Shown in pieces: positions 6,345-7,921 of a stretch of DNA of 7,921 nt (within the stretch, counting starts at the first letter, position 1; the number at the start of each line of letters is the position of its first letter). The stretch spans positions 1 to 7,921 of the forward strand of contig DGBH01000075.1 in NCBI GenBank assembly GCA_002384205.1. Reading direction: 5' to 3'. This stretch comes from Bacteroidetes bacterium UBA4009. Its GTDB lineage: Bacteria > Bacteroidota > Bacteroidia > NS11-12g > UBA9320. Both the position numbers and the translations under genes were made by a program. The notes under the pieces were generated by a model. That model searched no databases. It saw only the letters and a list, made by a program, of their open reading frames with translations, and had not been told where the DNA came from.

Positions 6345-7921
6345 ATGAATATTTTCAAATCACTCTTCTTAATAACAGCACTAAATTTTTCTTATGCTGC
6401 TAACGCTCAAGAATGGGTTCCCCACCAAAGCCCTCAAAAAATTAATGATCTGGTTGACAATGGCAGTGAATTGATAATGGCAACAGATTATGGTCTCGTT
6501 GTTATGAATAAAACTACGCTTGAAAAAACTACTTTCACTAACCGAAATTCTAAACTTGCGAATAATCGCATCAGCTCTATAACTGAGGCACCAAATGGCG
6601 ATATTTATTTGAGCACGGACCAAACTATCGGAAAATTTGATGGTTCAGATGTAAACGATGTGGTAATCCCTGCAGCTTTAACAACCAATGTAAATACACT
6701 ACAATTTTTTGATGTAGAAGTAGCTTCCAATGGCGATTTATGGATCGGCTCTTCAGAAGGTATTTTTCACAAAAAAGGCCAGAATTGGTCGAAGTATGGT
6801 AAGACTGAGCTTGGAGAATTCTTTTTTAAAGTGTGGGATATTGAAATCGATAGCAAAGGAGATGTCTTTGCAGGTACCCAAGTCGGTGTACATAAATTCG
6901 AAAACAATTCTTGGTCTCACATTTCAAAAGACGATTCACTCCAAGGTTACCGTAATGCCGAACTGTTTTTTAGCAAGTCAGGGGATTTGTTTTTCGGAGG
7001 AGACTTGACTAAAACTGCTCGGTATGATGGAACTAATTGGGAAGTTTACAATCACGGCAGTGGAGCTGATCGTATGCAGTTTGTAGAAGATAAAGACAGC
7101 AATGTTTACTTGTGTGTGAAAGGTATGATTTTTCAATTAAACAACAGTACTTGGAATACCTACACCGATATACAAACTTTAGCAATGGATGATATTATAG
7201 TTAATGAAGACTCATATTACTACATAGACACTCAGAACCAACGTTGGTTTTGTAACAATATCTATTTGTCTGTAAGTGATAAAGGTACTATTCGATCAAC
7301 AAGTATTTCCTCAAACAACACCATAGAGGCTAACAATATTAAGGGAATTCACAAGGGCCGTAATGGAAAACTGTTTTTCAGAATGGGAAGAACATCAACC
7401 GGATCTATTGCCGTAGTTGATCCTAAAGGCAATTGGTCCTCTCTTGAATTGCCAGATAGTCTCACCCGGATAAATGGGATATATGACATTCTTTTTCTAG
7501 CAGATGATGATATATGGCTAACTTCATACGAAGGGCTTCATCATTACGATGGCAAAAAATGGTCATCGAATGAATTAGTGCTTGGTTTTCAGAGTAAGTT
7601 GGCTACAAATTCACTAGGAAAAATCTATGTGTTAGCTTCGAAACGTATTTATATTGTTGAGAATGGTAATGTTTCAGAGTTCACACCAACTAATTCACCA
7701 CTATCTGATTTAGAGGTAACTTCTGGCCTTGGTATTGATGCTAATGATAACTTGTGGATTGCATCTTATGATTGGAGTGGAAATTCAAAAATACAAAAAG
7801 TGGATACTGATGGAGAATGGACCACTTTTGACCATACGAATCATCCCAGTATAGATCAACCAGCAGGAGATTTTCATTTTGATAAGAATGGAAATACTTG
7901 GATATCAGCTAAAGTGGGTGC
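6345..7921 (+). CDS. Secreted multi-blade beta-propeller protein (Reg_prop-like repeats), 3' end beyond the window
   Basis: An open frame from ATG 6345 to the right edge with no stop: 525 complete codons plus two bases. A signal peptide (MNIFKSLFLITALNFSYAANA, cleavage before QEW) fixes the start. The rest is made of about twelve similar units of roughly 40-50 residues. Each has a G-D/N-x-hydrophobic strand, then a short strand often reading Y/F-D-G, then N/G-x-W-S/T-x-Y/F. Units are visible near residues 41, 85, 130 (GDLWIGSSEGI), 172 (GDVFAGTQVGV), 213, 252, 290 (degenerate), 341, 388 (DDIWLTSYEGL), 425, 468 (DNLWIASY) and 515 (GNTWIS). This is the pattern of the Reg_prop-type blades found in the sensor part of Bacteroidota hybrid two-component systems and in stand-alone secreted proteins. 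The unseen C-terminus could carry a type IX secretion signal, or a membrane and signalling module; the window cannot tell which. No clear promoter was found in the 143-bp gap upstream, so co-transcription with the TPR-HTH gene is possible but unproven. Confidence 0.85.
   Translation, partial: MNIFKSLFLITALNFSYAANAQEWVPHQSPQKINDLVDNGSELIMATDYGLVVMNKTTLEKTTFTNRNSKLANNRISSITEAPNGDIYLSTDQTIGKFDGSDVNDVVIPAALTTNVNTLQFFDVEVASNGDLWIGSSEGIFHKKGQNWSKYGKTELGEFFFKVWDIEIDSKGDVFAGTQVGVHKFENNSWSHISKDDSLQGYRNAELFFSKSGDLFFGGDLTKTARYDGTNWEVYNHGSGADRMQFVEDKDSNVYLCVKGMIFQLNNSTWNTYTDIQTLAMDDIIVNEDSYYYIDTQNQRWFCNNIYLSVSDKGTIRSTSISSNNTIEANNIKGIHKGRNGKLFFRMGRTSTGSIAVVDPKGNWSSLELPDSLTRINGIYDILFLADDDIWLTSYEGLHHYDGKKWSSNELVLGFQSKLATNSLGKIYVLASKRIYIVENGNVSEFTPTNSPLSDLEVTSGLGIDANDNLWIASYDWSGNSKIQKVDTDGEWTTFDHTNHPSIDQPAGDFHFDKNGNTWISAKVG

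Noticed and set aside
1..7921. CRISPR arrays, tRNA/rRNA genes, insertion sequences or defence-system genes
   Set aside because: I searched by eye on both strands and found no regularly spaced direct repeats, cloverleaf sequences, transposase motifs or known defence domains.

Overview
The window looks like chromosomal DNA from a member of the Bacteroidota, most likely a flavobacterium-like marine or soil species. The evidence is AT-rich coding DNA, no Shine-Dalgarno sequences before the starts, one clear Bacteroidota-type promoter (TTTG, 20 nt, TAnnTTTG), exported proteins whose predicted mature N-terminus is glutamine, and protein families typical of the phylum. These are a large peptidase-MA/propeller/outer-membrane-barrel protein, a TPR-transmembrane-HTH regulator and a Reg_prop-type secreted propeller. 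No rRNA, tRNA, CRISPR array, insertion sequence or phage gene was seen.

Layout. Positions 1-2914 (minus strand) hold one very long gene that runs off the left edge near its natural end. It starts at TTG and encodes an exported protein of at least 971 residues with three parts: a peptidase-MA-like domain whose zinc ligands are gone (KECAK where the family has HExxH, and PG where it has EG), a beta-propeller-like middle, and a C-terminal outer-membrane beta-barrel with an Omp85-like RGF motif. A 143-bp divergent intergenic region separates it from rocD (3058-4356, plus strand), a well-conserved ornithine aminotransferase. This rocD carries an unusual cysteine-rich insertion (CGNCTC followed by C) just before the PLP lysine, and a short C-terminal extension that overlaps an inverted repeat. 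A 234-bp intergenic region then holds two G-runs and a textbook Bacteroidota promoter. It leads to a TTG-started gene (4591-6201) for a predicted membrane-tethered transcription factor: signal peptide, periplasmic TPRs, one transmembrane helix, a cytoplasmic coiled coil and a LuxR-like helix-turn-helix. After 143 bp, a gene on the same strand (6345 to the right edge) encodes a secreted protein with at least twelve propeller-blade repeats of the Reg_prop type; its C-terminus lies outside the window.

How they fit together. rocD is a housekeeping arginine/ornithine catabolism gene and shows no functional link to its neighbours. The last two genes are the most suggestive pair. In Bacteroidota hybrid sensor-regulators, a Reg_prop propeller and a DNA-binding output are commonly fused in one membrane protein. 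Here a soluble or secreted propeller is encoded directly after a membrane-spanning HTH protein, which could be a split version of that design. This is inference from architecture and adjacency only. The other unusual object is the inactive-peptidase/propeller/barrel protein, which more likely works as a binding or scaffold protein at the outer membrane than as a protease.
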